Positions 14,355 to 22,515 of a stretch of DNA of 26,295 nt are shown one piece after another. Made by a program: the position numbers and the translations under genes. The stretch covers positions 1-26,295 of the forward strand of contig JAKAGL010000004.1 in the NCBI GenBank assembly GCA_021815535.1. The letters run 5' to 3'. The notes below the pieces were generated by a model. The model was not told the DNA's origin and did not search any database. It saw only the letters and a program-made list of their open reading frames with translations. Position 1 is the stretch's first letter; each line of letters begins with the position of its first letter. The stretch is from a bacterium (GTDB lineage Bacteria; Nitrospinota_A; UBA7883; JACRGQ01).

Positions 14355-15446
14355 ATGTTTGAAAAACTCAAGGAAGTCGAAAAACGTTTCGAGCAGTTAA
14401 GCGGGCTTCTTTGCCAGCCCGCCACGATCACCAATCAGGAGCTGTTTCGGAAGCTCAGCAAGGAGCAGGCCGACCTCGTTGATCTCGTCGCCGCATACCG
14501 GGAATATGTCAAAACGGAGAACGCTTTCAGGGAAAACGAGGAATTGGCGGAATCGGGGGACGCCGAGCTGGCGGCCATGGCCCGCGACGAGAACCGAAAG
14601 CTGAAGGAAAGAATGGCGGCTCTGGAAATACGCCTTAAAGAGCTTATCGTTCCAAAAGACCCGGCTGACCAGAAAAACCTCATTATGGAAATACGCGCCG
14701 GCACCGGCGGCGACGAAGCGGGCCTTTTCGCCGCGGAGCTGTTCAACATGTACAGCCGCTTCGCCCAGAAGCGCGGGCTGAAGGTGGAAACCATGAGCGT
14801 GAGCCCCAACGATGCGGGGGGCGTGAAAGAGGTCATCGCCACCATCGAGGGGAAAGGGGCCTACGGCCTGTTCCGCTACGAATCGGGGGTGCACCGCGTA
14901 CAGCGCGTACCGAAAACCGAAACGCAGGGGCGCATCCACACCTCCACCGTCACCGTGGCGGTGTTGCCCGAGGCCGAGGAAAAAGAGGTGCAGATAAACC
15001 CTTCGGAACTCCGCATTGACGTTTTCCGCAGCGGCGGCCCCGGAGGGCAGAGCGTTAACACCACTGACAGTGCGGTGCGCATCACCCATTTGCCCACCGG
15101 CATGGTAGTTTCGATGCAGGACGAAAAATCGCAAATCAAGAACCGCCAGAAAGCCATGCGCGTGCTTCTTTCGCGCCTGCAGGATTTTTATCAGGAGCAG
15201 GACCGCCAAAAACAGAGCGCGCAGCGCAAATCCCAGATAGGCAGCGGCGACCGCAGCGAAAAAATACGTACGTACAACTTCCCGCAGGGGCGCGTGACCG
15301 ATCACCGCATCAATGAAAACTTTTTCAATATTCAGGGAATCATGATGGGGGATATGGACGATATGGCCGACACCTGCCGCAAGGCATTCCACGCCGCGTT
15401 GCTTTCCAACGCCGCACCGGGAACCGCCAATGATCCAGCTCATTAA
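14355..15446 (+). CDS. prfA: Peptide chain release factor 1
   Basis: RF1 reads UAA and UAG stop codons and triggers release of the finished protein. This 363-residue protein has the stop-codon-reading tripeptide P-x-T as PKT at 186-188 (RF2 has SPF here) and the catalytic GGQ at 230-232 (RSGGPGGQSVNTTDSAVRIT). The length is normal and the motifs are intact. The ATG at 14355 fits the family start (MFEKLKEVEKRFEQL), but the bases before it (GCACCCTACCGCC) contain no Shine-Dalgarno. A strong hairpin lies upstream. The 3' end overlaps prmC by 17 bases, so the factor and its methyltransferase are probably translated together. Confidence 0.97.
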   Translation: MFEKLKEVEKRFEQLSGLLCQPATITNQELFRKLSKEQADLVDLVAAYREYVKTENAFRENEELAESGDAELAAMARDENRKLKERMAALEIRLKELIVPKDPADQKNLIMEIRAGTGGDEAGLFAAELFNMYSRFAQKRGLKVETMSVSPNDAGGVKEVIATIEGKGAYGLFRYESGVHRVQRVPKTETQGRIHTSTVTVAVLPEAEEKEVQINPSELRIDVFRSGGPGGQSVNTTDSAVRITHLPTGMVVSMQDEKSQIKNRQKAMRVLLSRLQDFYQEQDRQKQSAQRKSQIGSGDRSEKIRTYNFPQGRVTDHRINENFFNIQGIMMGDMDDMADTCRKAFHAALLSNAAPGTANDPAH

Positions 15447-16287
15447 CGAATTCACCGTCCTTTTGGCGGAGGGCACGAAGGCGCTTGCCGCCACCCGCTG
15501 CGCCACCCCCCAACTGGACGCCGGATTTTTGTTGGCCGATCTGCTGGGGATCGAACGCGCCGCCATGCTGCTTGATCCTCCCGCCATGCTTCCCCCCGGC
15601 ACGGCGGAGATCTACCGCCGGCGGATCGCCCGCCGCGTCGCGGGGGAGCCGGTACATTACATTACCGGCAAAAAGGAGTTTTACGATCACACCTTCCAGG
15701 TCGGGCCCGCTGTCCTCATCCCCCGACCTGAAACGGAAGAGATGGTCGAAACGGTATTAAAACAGTTTCCTTCCGGCGCGGAGCTTTACGTGGCGGATGT
15801 AGGCACCGGGAGCGGCTGTATCGCCATCTCGCTGGGGCTGGAACGTCCCGTATGGCATGTGACGGCGGTCGACCTTTCGGGCGATGCGCTGGATATCGCG
15901 CGGATCAACGCCGCGCGTCTGGGGGCGGCGAATATGTCGTTCGTTCAATCCGATCTTTTTACCGCCGTTCCCGGCCTGTTTGACATCATAGTTTCCAACC
16001 CGCCGTATATCGATTTCGGCGTAAAAGACACCTTGCAGGTGGAAGTGCGCAAATTTGAGCCGCCGCTTGCCCTTTTTGCCGCCGAACGGGGGCTTGCGGT
16101 CATCCGCGAACTGGTAGCCCAGAGCGCTGAGCATCTGAAGTCCGGTGGTTTCTTTTTCTGTGAGATCGGGTATGACCAGAAGGAAGCGGTGAGAAAATTC
16201 TTTGATGATGGCATGTGGGACGATATAACCTTCCTGAAGGATATATCGGGGCATGACCGTATTGTCCGGGCGGTGCGCCGCCCGTAA
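15430..16287 (+). CDS. prmC: Release-factor glutamine methyltransferase PrmC
   Basis: PrmC transfers a methyl group from S-adenosylmethionine to the glutamine of the release-factor GGQ motif, raising release efficiency. This 285-residue protein has the N-terminal release-factor-binding helical domain, the family block RRVAGEPVHYITGKKEF near 71-87, and VLIPRPETEEMVE. The SAM-binding loop is VADVGTGSGCIAISL (about 119-133), and the catalytic NPPY is at 190-193. The length is normal. It starts inside the prfA 3' end in another frame and is followed 19 bases later by murA. The gene pair prfA-prmC is widely conserved. Confidence 0.95.
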   Translation: MIQLINEFTVLLAEGTKALAATRCATPQLDAGFLLADLLGIERAAMLLDPPAMLPPGTAEIYRRRIARRVAGEPVHYITGKKEFYDHTFQVGPAVLIPRPETEEMVETVLKQFPSGAELYVADVGTGSGCIAISLGLERPVWHVTAVDLSGDALDIARINAARLGAANMSFVQSDLFTAVPGLFDIIVSNPPYIDFGVKDTLQVEVRKFEPPLALFAAERGLAVIRELVAQSAEHLKSGGFFFCEIGYDQKEAVRKFFDDGMWDDITFLKDISGHDRIVRAVRRP

Positions 16288-16306
16288 CCGCGGTAAGGGG
16301 GGAAGA

Positions 16307-17569
16307 ATGGACAAGATCGTTATTGAAGGGGGCCGCCGCCTAGAGGGGGAGGTCACCATCGCAGGCGCGAAGAACGCCTCTTTGCCGGCTCTTGCCGCCA
16401 CGCTGCTCTGCCCCGGCCGGTTCACATTCACCAATGTTCCCGATCTCAAGGATATCGATACCATCATCGCATTGCTCAAGGAGCTGGGGGCCGACATAAC
16501 CTGCCCCGAAAAAGGGGTGGTCGTTGTCGATACCGCCGGACTTAAGAGCTATGAGGCGCCGTACGATCTGGTGCGCACCATGCGCGCTTCATGCCTCGTT
16601 ATGGGGCCGTTGCTGGCCCGGATGGGGAAGGCGCGCGTAAGCCACCCGGGCGGCTGCGCCATTGGTGAACGCCCGATCAATCTGCACCTGAAAGGATTTG
16701 GGGCGATGGGGGCGCACATCGAGCTTGACGAAGGGTATGTCAACATAAGCGCTGCTGACGGTTTGCACGGCGCGAAAATCTATTTCGATATCGTAACCGT
16801 TACCGGTACGGCCAATGTGATGATGGCGGCGTTGGCCGCTGATGGGATCACTACCCTGGAGAATTGCGCAAAGGAACCGGAAGTGGTCTTCCTGGCCGAC
16901 ATGCTTGTCCGCATGGGGGCGGATATCAAGGGGGTCGGCACCGACCGCATTGTCATCACCGGCAAACGTCCGCTCAGCGCGGTGGACACCGCCATTATTC
17001 CGGACCGGATTGAGACCGGCACGTTTATCGCGGCGGCCGCGATCACCGGCGGATCGCTCCGGATCAACCGGTGTAACCCGCAGGATTTCGAAGCGGTAAC
17101 GATCAAATTCATTGAAATGGGGTGCAGCATTACCGAGGGGAATGGCTGGCTGGAGGTAAGCGGCCCCAAGCGTCCCGCCGCGGTTGATATTGAGACCGCG
17201 CCCCATCCCAGTTTTCCGACCGACATGCAGGCGCAGGCGATGGCGGTGCTTTCCATTGCCGATGACACCAGCGTGATACATGAATCGGTTTTTGAAAACC
17301 GCTACATGCACGTGGCCGAGCTGCGCCGTTTGGGAGCGGATATTCGGATGAAAGGGTCCAACGCCTTCGTGCATGGCGTACCGGGGCTTTCCGGCGCCAT
17401 AGTAATGGCTACCGACCTGCGCGCCAGCGCTTCGCTTATTGTCGCCGGTCTCGCCGCGAAGGGGAAAACCGCTGTTCGGCGCGTCTATCACCTTGACCGG
17501 GGATATGAGCGGATAGAAGAGAAGCTGAAAAAAGTCGGTGCCCGAATCTCCCGCCAGCCGGACAAATAA
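16307..17569 (+). CDS. murA: UDP-N-acetylglucosamine 1-carboxyvinyltransferase MurA
   Basis: MurA joins enolpyruvate from phosphoenolpyruvate to UDP-GlcNAc, the first committed step of peptidoglycan synthesis in the cytoplasm. From the ATG at 16307 the protein is 420 residues, normal for the family. It begins MDKIVIEGGRRLEGEVTIAG, then AKNASLPALAATLL. The active-site loop is HPGGCAIGERPINLHLKGFG with the cysteine at residue 117, equivalent to Cys115 of E. coli and the target of fosfomycin. Having cysteine rather than aspartate here predicts normal fosfomycin sensitivity of the enzyme. The open frame extends 18 codons upstream into prmC, but this start has AAGGGGGGAAG just before it. It ends exactly where the converging gene's stop begins. 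Confidence 0.96.
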   Translation: MDKIVIEGGRRLEGEVTIAGAKNASLPALAATLLCPGRFTFTNVPDLKDIDTIIALLKELGADITCPEKGVVVVDTAGLKSYEAPYDLVRTMRASCLVMGPLLARMGKARVSHPGGCAIGERPINLHLKGFGAMGAHIELDEGYVNISAADGLHGAKIYFDIVTVTGTANVMMAALAADGITTLENCAKEPEVVFLADMLVRMGADIKGVGTDRIVITGKRPLSAVDTAIIPDRIETGTFIAAAAITGGSLRINRCNPQDFEAVTIKFIEMGCSITEGNGWLEVSGPKRPAAVDIETAPHPSFPTDMQAQAMAVLSIADDTSVIHESVFENRYMHVAELRRLGADIRMKGSNAFVHGVPGLSGAIVMATDLRASASLIVAGLAAKGKTAVRRVYHLDRGYERIEEKLKKVGARISRQPDK

Positions 17570-19573
17570 TCAGCGGATCAGGTTCTTGATGGCGATGATC
17601 TCGCTGATGCCGGCTTTGAGGGCTTCAACGCAGTCGGGTTCGAAATGTTTTCCCGCTCCCTGCTCGATGATCTCCATGGCGTACTCGTGCGACATGTCTT
17701 CCTTGTACACGCGGCGCGAGGTCAGTGCATCGTAAACATCCGCCACCGCCACGATGCGGGCCGACAACGGTATTCGTTCCCCCGCCACGCGGTGGGGATA
17801 CCCGCTGCCATCCCATTTTTCGTGATGGTAGCCGGCGATCTCTGATGCTATTTCCAGGTAATCCGGCCCCTGCAGGATCATTTTTCCCACCGAGGAATGT
17901 GTTTTCATGATGTCGAATTCTTCATTGGTCAACTTGCCCGGTTTGAGAAGGATGGCGTCGGCTATCGCCACCTTGCCGATATCGTGTAATGGCGCCGCGG
18001 CGTAAAGTTCGTTGATGAAACGTTCGTTGATTATGGTGGCGTATTTTTCGGTCTTGGAAAGTTCCTGCGCGACAATACGGCAGTATTTCTGCATCCGCAG
18101 CAGGTGTTCGCCCGTTTCCGGGTCGCGTTTTTCCGCCAGTTCCGAAAGCTTCGCCATCATTGTCAGCTGTGTTTGCTTGAGGTCGTTCAGCAGGCGCGCG
18201 TTTTCGATGGCGGTGGTGGCCTGATACGCCAGAGATTTCAAAAGTTCAACATCCTGAACGGTGAATGCCTGGCCTTCCCCTTTATTGAAAACCGCAATGA
18301 CCGCCACGATTCCCCTTTTGCTTTCGATGGGGTGGGTGATGAGGTTCCTTACCTCAAAAGGAGGGGTAACGCCCAATTCCACCACGGCGGCGTTGAAGCT
18401 GTTCTCTATTATCGGCTTGGCGCTGTCGAAGGTCTTGGCCAAAATGCTTTCCGGCTTAATGATGACGGCGCCCGGCATTCCCTCGCGCCCGAATCCCGCC
18501 ACGCCGGGAAAAGATGCCCGCTTCCCTCCCCCCATCACCGTCACGATAGATTGGCCCGCCTCAAGCAGGCTGCGGCTATAGTCAGCAATGGAGTTGAAAA
18601 TCAACTGCAAGTCGAGTGTGCTGTTGATGCGTACGCTGATGCGGTTTACCTGCTCAATCAGGGCCGATTGCCGCTGAAGGTCGGTGAACGTGGCCATCAA
18701 TTCGCTCAGCATGGTGTCCATCTCGCGCGTGGCGTTGAAGGTGGTTTCCATCTGATCGAAGTGCCTCATGGTAATGGATGCGAGCGACGATATGGTGGAT
18801 ATCGCATGCTGGTCTATCGACGTAAATGAGCCTTTCCGCGGGTCGGTGGCGAAAATAAAGCCGGCGAGCTGAGGTTCCGCATCCGGTTTGCGGTAGAGTA
18901 ACGGCACCACCATAAATGCCCCTTTGATAACGAGGGGGGCTCCTTTGTCCAGCGCGGCGATGGTTTCCGCAACCGTTTGAAACATCGAGGAACTCCGTTG
19001 GGTGCCCGCCACCCTTTCGAAAAGGGTGCCGCGCATGGCAAATGCGCGATCGGCCGCCGCGGTATTTTTGCCCTGCTCGTGCAGTGCGACCAGCCGCATA
19101 ATGCCTTCGGTTTCCGTTACCGCCAGCAGGCCGCACCGGTCCGCCTTGATCAACGATTCCAGGGCCGAAAGCAGCAGCCGGAACGATTCTTTCCGATCGC
19201 CCGTCTGAAGCACCTGTTCGGCAAGGTTGCGGTAGACATTCAGCTTGTCGTAATTTGCCAACAACTCATGGGTCAGATTCATCACCTCGGCGAAGTCATT
19301 CAGCTTCGCCTGGATGAGGTGTTCGGCTTCCGCCATCGCCTTTTGATCGCCATCCTTGTGGTAAATATTGATCCGGACACCCCCCTCATTTCTCTGGCCG
19401 ACCGAGGAAGTGAGGAGCGAATATCGGTGCACTTCTTTGCTGGAGAGATTGGAGAAAATCTCCCCTTCCTGGTCGCTTTCGATCTCCACAAATACCCCCA
19501 GCATTTCAGAGATCTTATTCAGATATTCGATCACCGAGGGGTCGGATTTCAGCTTTTTGTAGGTGGTGGACAT
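17570..19573 (-). CDS. GAF-GAF-HD-GYP domain protein, probable c-di-GMP phosphodiesterase
   Basis: This 667-residue soluble protein has an N-terminal region of unclear fold (1-120), two GAF-like sensor domains (about 125-285 and 320-475), and a C-terminal HD-GYP domain (about 483-660). The HD-GYP signatures are intact: RDPETGEHLLRMQKYC, LHDIGKVAI with the HD pair near residue 529, and YHHEKWDGSGYP near 582-592. The block RIVAVADVYDALTSRRVYK follows. HD-GYP enzymes hydrolyse cyclic-di-GMP, usually to GMP, with a bi- or trinuclear metal site; the GAF domains probably bind a small ligand or mediate dimerisation. No membrane segment is seen. A -10-like TACAAT lies only 6 bases before the ATG and no Shine-Dalgarno is present, so the mRNA may be leaderless. 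Its stop directly abuts that of murA. Confidence 0.9.
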   Translation of the reverse strand: MSTTYKKLKSDPSVIEYLNKISEMLGVFVEIESDQEGEIFSNLSSKEVHRYSLLTSSVGQRNEGGVRINIYHKDGDQKAMAEAEHLIQAKLNDFAEVMNLTHELLANYDKLNVYRNLAEQVLQTGDRKESFRLLLSALESLIKADRCGLLAVTETEGIMRLVALHEQGKNTAAADRAFAMRGTLFERVAGTQRSSSMFQTVAETIAALDKGAPLVIKGAFMVVPLLYRKPDAEPQLAGFIFATDPRKGSFTSIDQHAISTISSLASITMRHFDQMETTFNATREMDTMLSELMATFTDLQRQSALIEQVNRISVRINSTLDLQLIFNSIADYSRSLLEAGQSIVTVMGGGKRASFPGVAGFGREGMPGAVIIKPESILAKTFDSAKPIIENSFNAAVVELGVTPPFEVRNLITHPIESKRGIVAVIAVFNKGEGQAFTVQDVELLKSLAYQATTAIENARLLNDLKQTQLTMMAKLSELAEKRDPETGEHLLRMQKYCRIVAQELSKTEKYATIINERFINELYAAAPLHDIGKVAIADAILLKPGKLTNEEFDIMKTHSSVGKMILQGPDYLEIASEIAGYHHEKWDGSGYPHRVAGERIPLSARIVAVADVYDALTSRRVYKEDMSHEYAMEIIEQGAGKHFEPDCVEALKAGISEIIAIKNLIR

Positions 19574-19579
19574 GCGATC

Positions 19580-19585
19580 ATTGTA
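19580..19585 (-). promoter_or_regulatory. -10 box placed for a leaderless transcript
   Basis: On the minus strand TACAAT (19585-19580) lies 6 bases before the ATG of the HD-GYP gene. Transcription from it would begin at or next to the start codon. No recognisable -35 box lies at 16-18 bases upstream. Confidence 0.45.
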
Positions 19586-19684
19586 CCCTTTTTTGCGGCG
19601 GACGGCGCGGTGTAACTTTATTAACCGATGGTGAAAGGCTTGCTACGCGGGCGTCGCCTTCCTCCGCGCCGGTCCGGCGTTTGC

Positions 19685-19693
19685 TGGTATAAT
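19685..19693 (+). promoter_or_regulatory. Extended -10 promoter for rarA
   Basis: TGG followed by TATAAT (19688-19693) is an exact extended -10 element. Transcription would start near 19700, leaving a leader of about 34 bases before rarA. No strong -35 box is evident, as is usual with extended -10 promoters. Confidence 0.55.
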
Positions 19694-19733
19694 TTTCAAG
19701 ACAGCGCGGAACTTTGTTTTCGATGGGAATTAC

Positions 19734-21077
19734 ATGGGCAAAAATCAGGATCTTTTTGGCGACGCGGGGCAGGAGCCGCAGGCGCCACCCCCCCCGGCCG
19801 TTCCCGGCGCCGTGCCGTTGGCGGAACGGATGCGCCCCGCCGGTTTCGACGGATTTATCGGGCAAACGCACGTTGTGGGAAAAGGGAAACCGCTGCGGCG
19901 GCTCATCGAGGATGACCGTTTCGGTCCGTTGCTTCTTTGGGGGCCTCCCGGCACCGGCAAAACCACCCTCGCGCGTATTGCCAGCAATGTGAGCGGCAGG
20001 CTCTTTTTATCGCTCAGCGCGGTGGAGAGCGGCGTGAAGGAGCTTAAAGAGGCGGTTGCCGCCGCCCGGTATCACGCCGCCAACGGCAAGAAGACGGTGC
20101 TTTTTATAGACGAGATTCACCGCTATAACAAAACGCAGCAGGACCAGCTGTTGCCGCATGTGGAAAGCGGCCTCATCACCCTTATTGGGGCCACCACCGA
20201 GAACCCCGCCTTTGGCGTAATTCCGGCACTGCGGTCACGTTGCACCATTGTGGAGCTGCGGCCGCTAACGCCGGACGACGTGGCCCAGATAGTCACACGG
20301 GCGCTGGCTTCCGAAGGATCGGTACGGGGGCTTCGGGTGGCGGATGAAGTGGTTGTGCAGATGGCGCAGTTGGGCGGCGGCGATGCGCGGCAGGCGTTGA
20401 ACATCCTGGAGGCGTGCGCCAAGTCTGCCGAGGGAGGCGTCATCACCGCCGAGTTGGTGGCGGAGGTGAGTCAGCGGGCGTTGCTGCGGTACGACAAAAT
20501 GGGGGACGCGCACTTTGATCATGCCAGCGCGTTTCAGAAATCGTTGCGCGGATCGGACCCGGACGCCGCCGTTTACTGGATGGCCCGCATGATAGACGCG
20601 GGGGAGGACCCCCGCTTCATAGCGCGCCGGCTCATCGTCACCGCCGCCGAGGATGTGGGGAATGCCGACCCGACCGCGCTGATTTTGGCGGTGGCGGCGG
20701 CGGAAGCGGTGGAGAAGATCGGCCTGCCCGAAGGACGCATCCCGCTGGCGCAGGCGGTTCTCTACGTGGCCTGCGCGCCAAAATCAAACAGCTCTGTCAC
20801 CGCCATCGACGCCGCGTCGGCGCATCTGGCCGCGCACGGCACCGCGCCGCAGGTTCCGCAACATCTGCGCGATACGCATTACACCGATGCGAAGAAGTGG
20901 GGATATGGCAAAGGCTACCAGTACCCCCACGAATACCCTCACCACTGGGTATCGCAAAGCTATTTGCCGGAAGGAATGGAAGATATCCGCTTTTACACGC
21001 CGTCGCCGCACGGGCGCGAAGCGGCTTTTGAGGAACGCCTGAAGGGAATCAAAAAAAAGGGAGGAAAAGAGACATGA
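19734..21077 (+). CDS. rarA: Replication-associated recombination protein RarA (MgsA)
   Basis: RarA is an AAA+ ATPase of the clamp-loader class, related to eukaryotic WRNIP1/Mgs1, that acts at stalled replication forks. This 447-residue protein begins MGKNQDLFGD and has LAERMRPAGFDGFIGQTHVV near 23-42. The Walker A is GPPGTGKT at 70-77, the Walker B VLFIDEIHRYNKTQQDQLLP starts near 122, and sensor-1 TLIGATTENPAF follows. The family's C-terminal block (RFIARRLIVTAAEDVGNADP, then YLPEGMEDIRFYTP) is present. Length and motifs are normal. The ATG is preceded by a weak GGGA. The RuvB alternative is excluded by the C-terminal blocks. Its stop overlaps the next start (ATGA). Confidence 0.95.
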   Translation: MGKNQDLFGDAGQEPQAPPPPAVPGAVPLAERMRPAGFDGFIGQTHVVGKGKPLRRLIEDDRFGPLLLWGPPGTGKTTLARIASNVSGRLFLSLSAVESGVKELKEAVAAARYHAANGKKTVLFIDEIHRYNKTQQDQLLPHVESGLITLIGATTENPAFGVIPALRSRCTIVELRPLTPDDVAQIVTRALASEGSVRGLRVADEVVVQMAQLGGGDARQALNILEACAKSAEGGVITAELVAEVSQRALLRYDKMGDAHFDHASAFQKSLRGSDPDAAVYWMARMIDAGEDPRFIARRLIVTAAEDVGNADPTALILAVAAAEAVEKIGLPEGRIPLAQAVLYVACAPKSNSSVTAIDAASAHLAAHGTAPQVPQHLRDTHYTDAKKWGYGKGYQYPHEYPHHWVSQSYLPEGMEDIRFYTPSPHGREAAFEERLKGIKKKGGKET

Positions 21078-21502
21078 AAGAAATACGCGCCGAGGTTGTT
21101 ATCGGGTCGCCGCCGCGGCGGGTGTGGCAGGTTTTTACCGATTTCGCCGTTTACCCCATCTGGAATGTTTTTCTGTTGCGTGTGGCCGGTGAGGCGAAGC
21201 AGGGGGAGGAACTGGAGATCCGCGTTCAGCTTCCCGTTACGAAACCGGCGGCGTACCATGCCACGGTGCTCAAGTCCGAGGCCGAAAAAGAACTCCGCTG
21301 GAAGTGGAAGGATTTTTTAAAGGGCGAACACATCTTCACGTTGGAGCCGGTGGGGGAGAATATGACCCGTTTCACGCAGAGGGTGGAGCTTGGCCTGCTG
21401 GCGGGCGCCTTTGCCGATAAGGAAACGATGGCGAAGACGGAAGAGATGTTCGGCCACATGCACCGCGCGCTGAAGGCCCGCTGTGAAGAAGCGGCTGAAT
21501 GA
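21074..21502 (+). CDS. SRPBCC (START/polyketide-cyclase-like) domain protein
   Basis: This 142-residue protein matches the SRPBCC fold, a helix-grip barrel with a deep pocket for hydrophobic ligands. It starts with a strand (EIRAEVVIGSPPRRVWQVFT), then DFAVYPIWNVFL, alternating strands (LRWKWKDFLKGEHIFTLEPV, about 73-92), and a long C-terminal helix (KTEEMFGHMHRALKARCEE). No signal peptide is visible. The start overlaps the rarA stop (ATGA) and GGGAGG lies just upstream, so the two are co-translated. The ligand and any link to RarA are unknown; this fold is very common as a small accessory gene. Confidence 0.8.
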   Translation: MKEIRAEVVIGSPPRRVWQVFTDFAVYPIWNVFLLRVAGEAKQGEELEIRVQLPVTKPAAYHATVLKSEAEKELRWKWKDFLKGEHIFTLEPVGENMTRFTQRVELGLLAGAFADKETMAKTEEMFGHMHRALKARCEEAAE

Positions 21503-21741
21503 TTTTCTGAATTTGAATATCCGGCGCGGCAGGCATGATCTTATGAATTACCGTCTGAATGCTTCCTGTTCCCTGTTGCCGCGTTAAAAATACCGACCGT
21601 ACCGTCTGGCTCCCCGGTGCTGTTATGGACAGCTTCTATAAGAGGCTTGGCGGTATGATCCCTCACTTATTCCGACGATCGCTTTGAGTGGCTGGGGATG
21701 GCTTCGCCGAAAGTGAAGAGGGTGGTGAAAAGGAACACAAC
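21503..21741. other. Gap between converging genes with possible folded RNA
   Basis: These 239 bases lie between the ends of a plus-strand and a minus-strand gene. No gene is visible. ATACCG (21590-21595) can pair with CGGTAT (21651-21656), and inside this lies a 5-bp hairpin, GCTGT (21619-21623) with ACAGC (21629-21633). No standard terminator with a U-run was found. The pairing may be chance. Confidence 0.35.
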
Positions 21742-22398
21742 CTAAAACTGGGAGAGGTGTGTGGAGAGCGACAGCGCCTTCCCCTTCAAAGGTTCCTGCA
21801 GATTTTCCGCCAGGGCGCGCAACACCACCCCTTGGCTCTTAATTTGGGCCAGTAGCGAGCTTCGCTTGAATTCATATATCCGCTTCTCCATGCCGGAAAC
21901 TTGGTCGCGCATTTCCATGATCTGCGCCCGGTTGTTAACGACGATCTCTTCCACTTTTTCCGAGGAGGCCTTGATGGCGGCGACATCGGCCACCACCTGC
22001 CGCAGCTCGGTCCGGTCATCGCGTTCGCTTAAGAAAACGAATGCGGTTAGCCCCAGGGTAACGATGCTCAAAACCACCGCCAATAGCGCGTTCATGTTCC
22101 CCACCGTTCCGTCGCGGCGGCCCGCGGACGGTTCCGGCCCGTACTCGCGCCGTGATAAACGCTGCGCCAGCACGGCCGATGTGTTGCGCGCCTCTTCCGC
22201 CGTTGGGGCGGCTTCCGGCGCGACGGGTGCGGCGGTGCTTTCCCGTGCACGGGCGTCGGGCAGATCGTCCAGGATGTTGGCATCCACATAGGTTATGGCG
22301 GAGGCATCGGCGATCCCTTTCCCGGCCAGCAGTTCTACAGCCCGGTTGATGGAAATATCCTTGGATTTTGCCAATTCGAACACCCTGATCTTTCTCAT
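21742..22398 (-). CDS. Membrane-anchored coiled-coil protein with an IF2-N-like head
   Basis: From the ATG at 22398 this is a 218-residue protein of unfamiliar architecture. Residues 1-47 (MRKIRVFELAKSKDISINRA, then VELLAGKGI) closely resemble the small helical N-domain of translation initiation factor IF2. A linker rich in A, P, E and R (48-100) follows, then one membrane helix near 102-124 (ALLAVVLSIVTLGLTAFVFL). The rest (125-218) is a charged coiled coil (DRTELRQVVADVAAIKASSE, then VSGMEKRIYEFKRS). The open frame extends 61 codons upstream, but those residues look non-coding and the family start is at this Met. There is no Shine-Dalgarno; a TATAAT lies 7 bases upstream. It is transcribed away from the sensor kinase gene. 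The function is unknown. Confidence 0.7.
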   Translation of the reverse strand: MRKIRVFELAKSKDISINRAVELLAGKGIADASAITYVDANILDDLPDARARESTAAPVAPEAAPTAEEARNTSAVLAQRLSRREYGPEPSAGRRDGTVGNMNALLAVVLSIVTLGLTAFVFLSERDDRTELRQVVADVAAIKASSEKVEEIVVNNRAQIMEMRDQVSGMEKRIYEFKRSSLLAQIKSQGVVLRALAENLQEPLKGKALSLSTHLSQF

Positions 22399-22405
22399 GC
22401 GGCAG

Positions 22406-22411
22406 ATTATA
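22406..22411 (-). promoter_or_regulatory. -10 box placed for a leaderless transcript
   Basis: On the minus strand an exact TATAAT (22411-22406) lies 7 bases before the ATG of the IF2-N-like gene, so transcription should begin at or beside the start codon. No clear -35 box is visible. Confidence 0.55.
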
Positions 22412-22515
22412 CCCCAAATCTCCCCGCCGCCGGGAAACGGTTTGTGCTCCGCGTTCCCGGTATTTTCAATTTCTACCGGAAAATAGTGTAGTATTGATTT
22501 GCAAAAGGTGTAGTA

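Noticed and set aside
14397..15602. 401-codon minus-strand open frame opposite prfA and prmC
   Set aside because: Antisense shadow of two conserved genes with intact catalytic motifs; no ribosome site or family motif.
16589..17491. 300-codon minus-strand open frame opposite murA
   Set aside because: Antisense shadow of a conserved gene; composition typical of reverse-complement frames in G/C-rich DNA.
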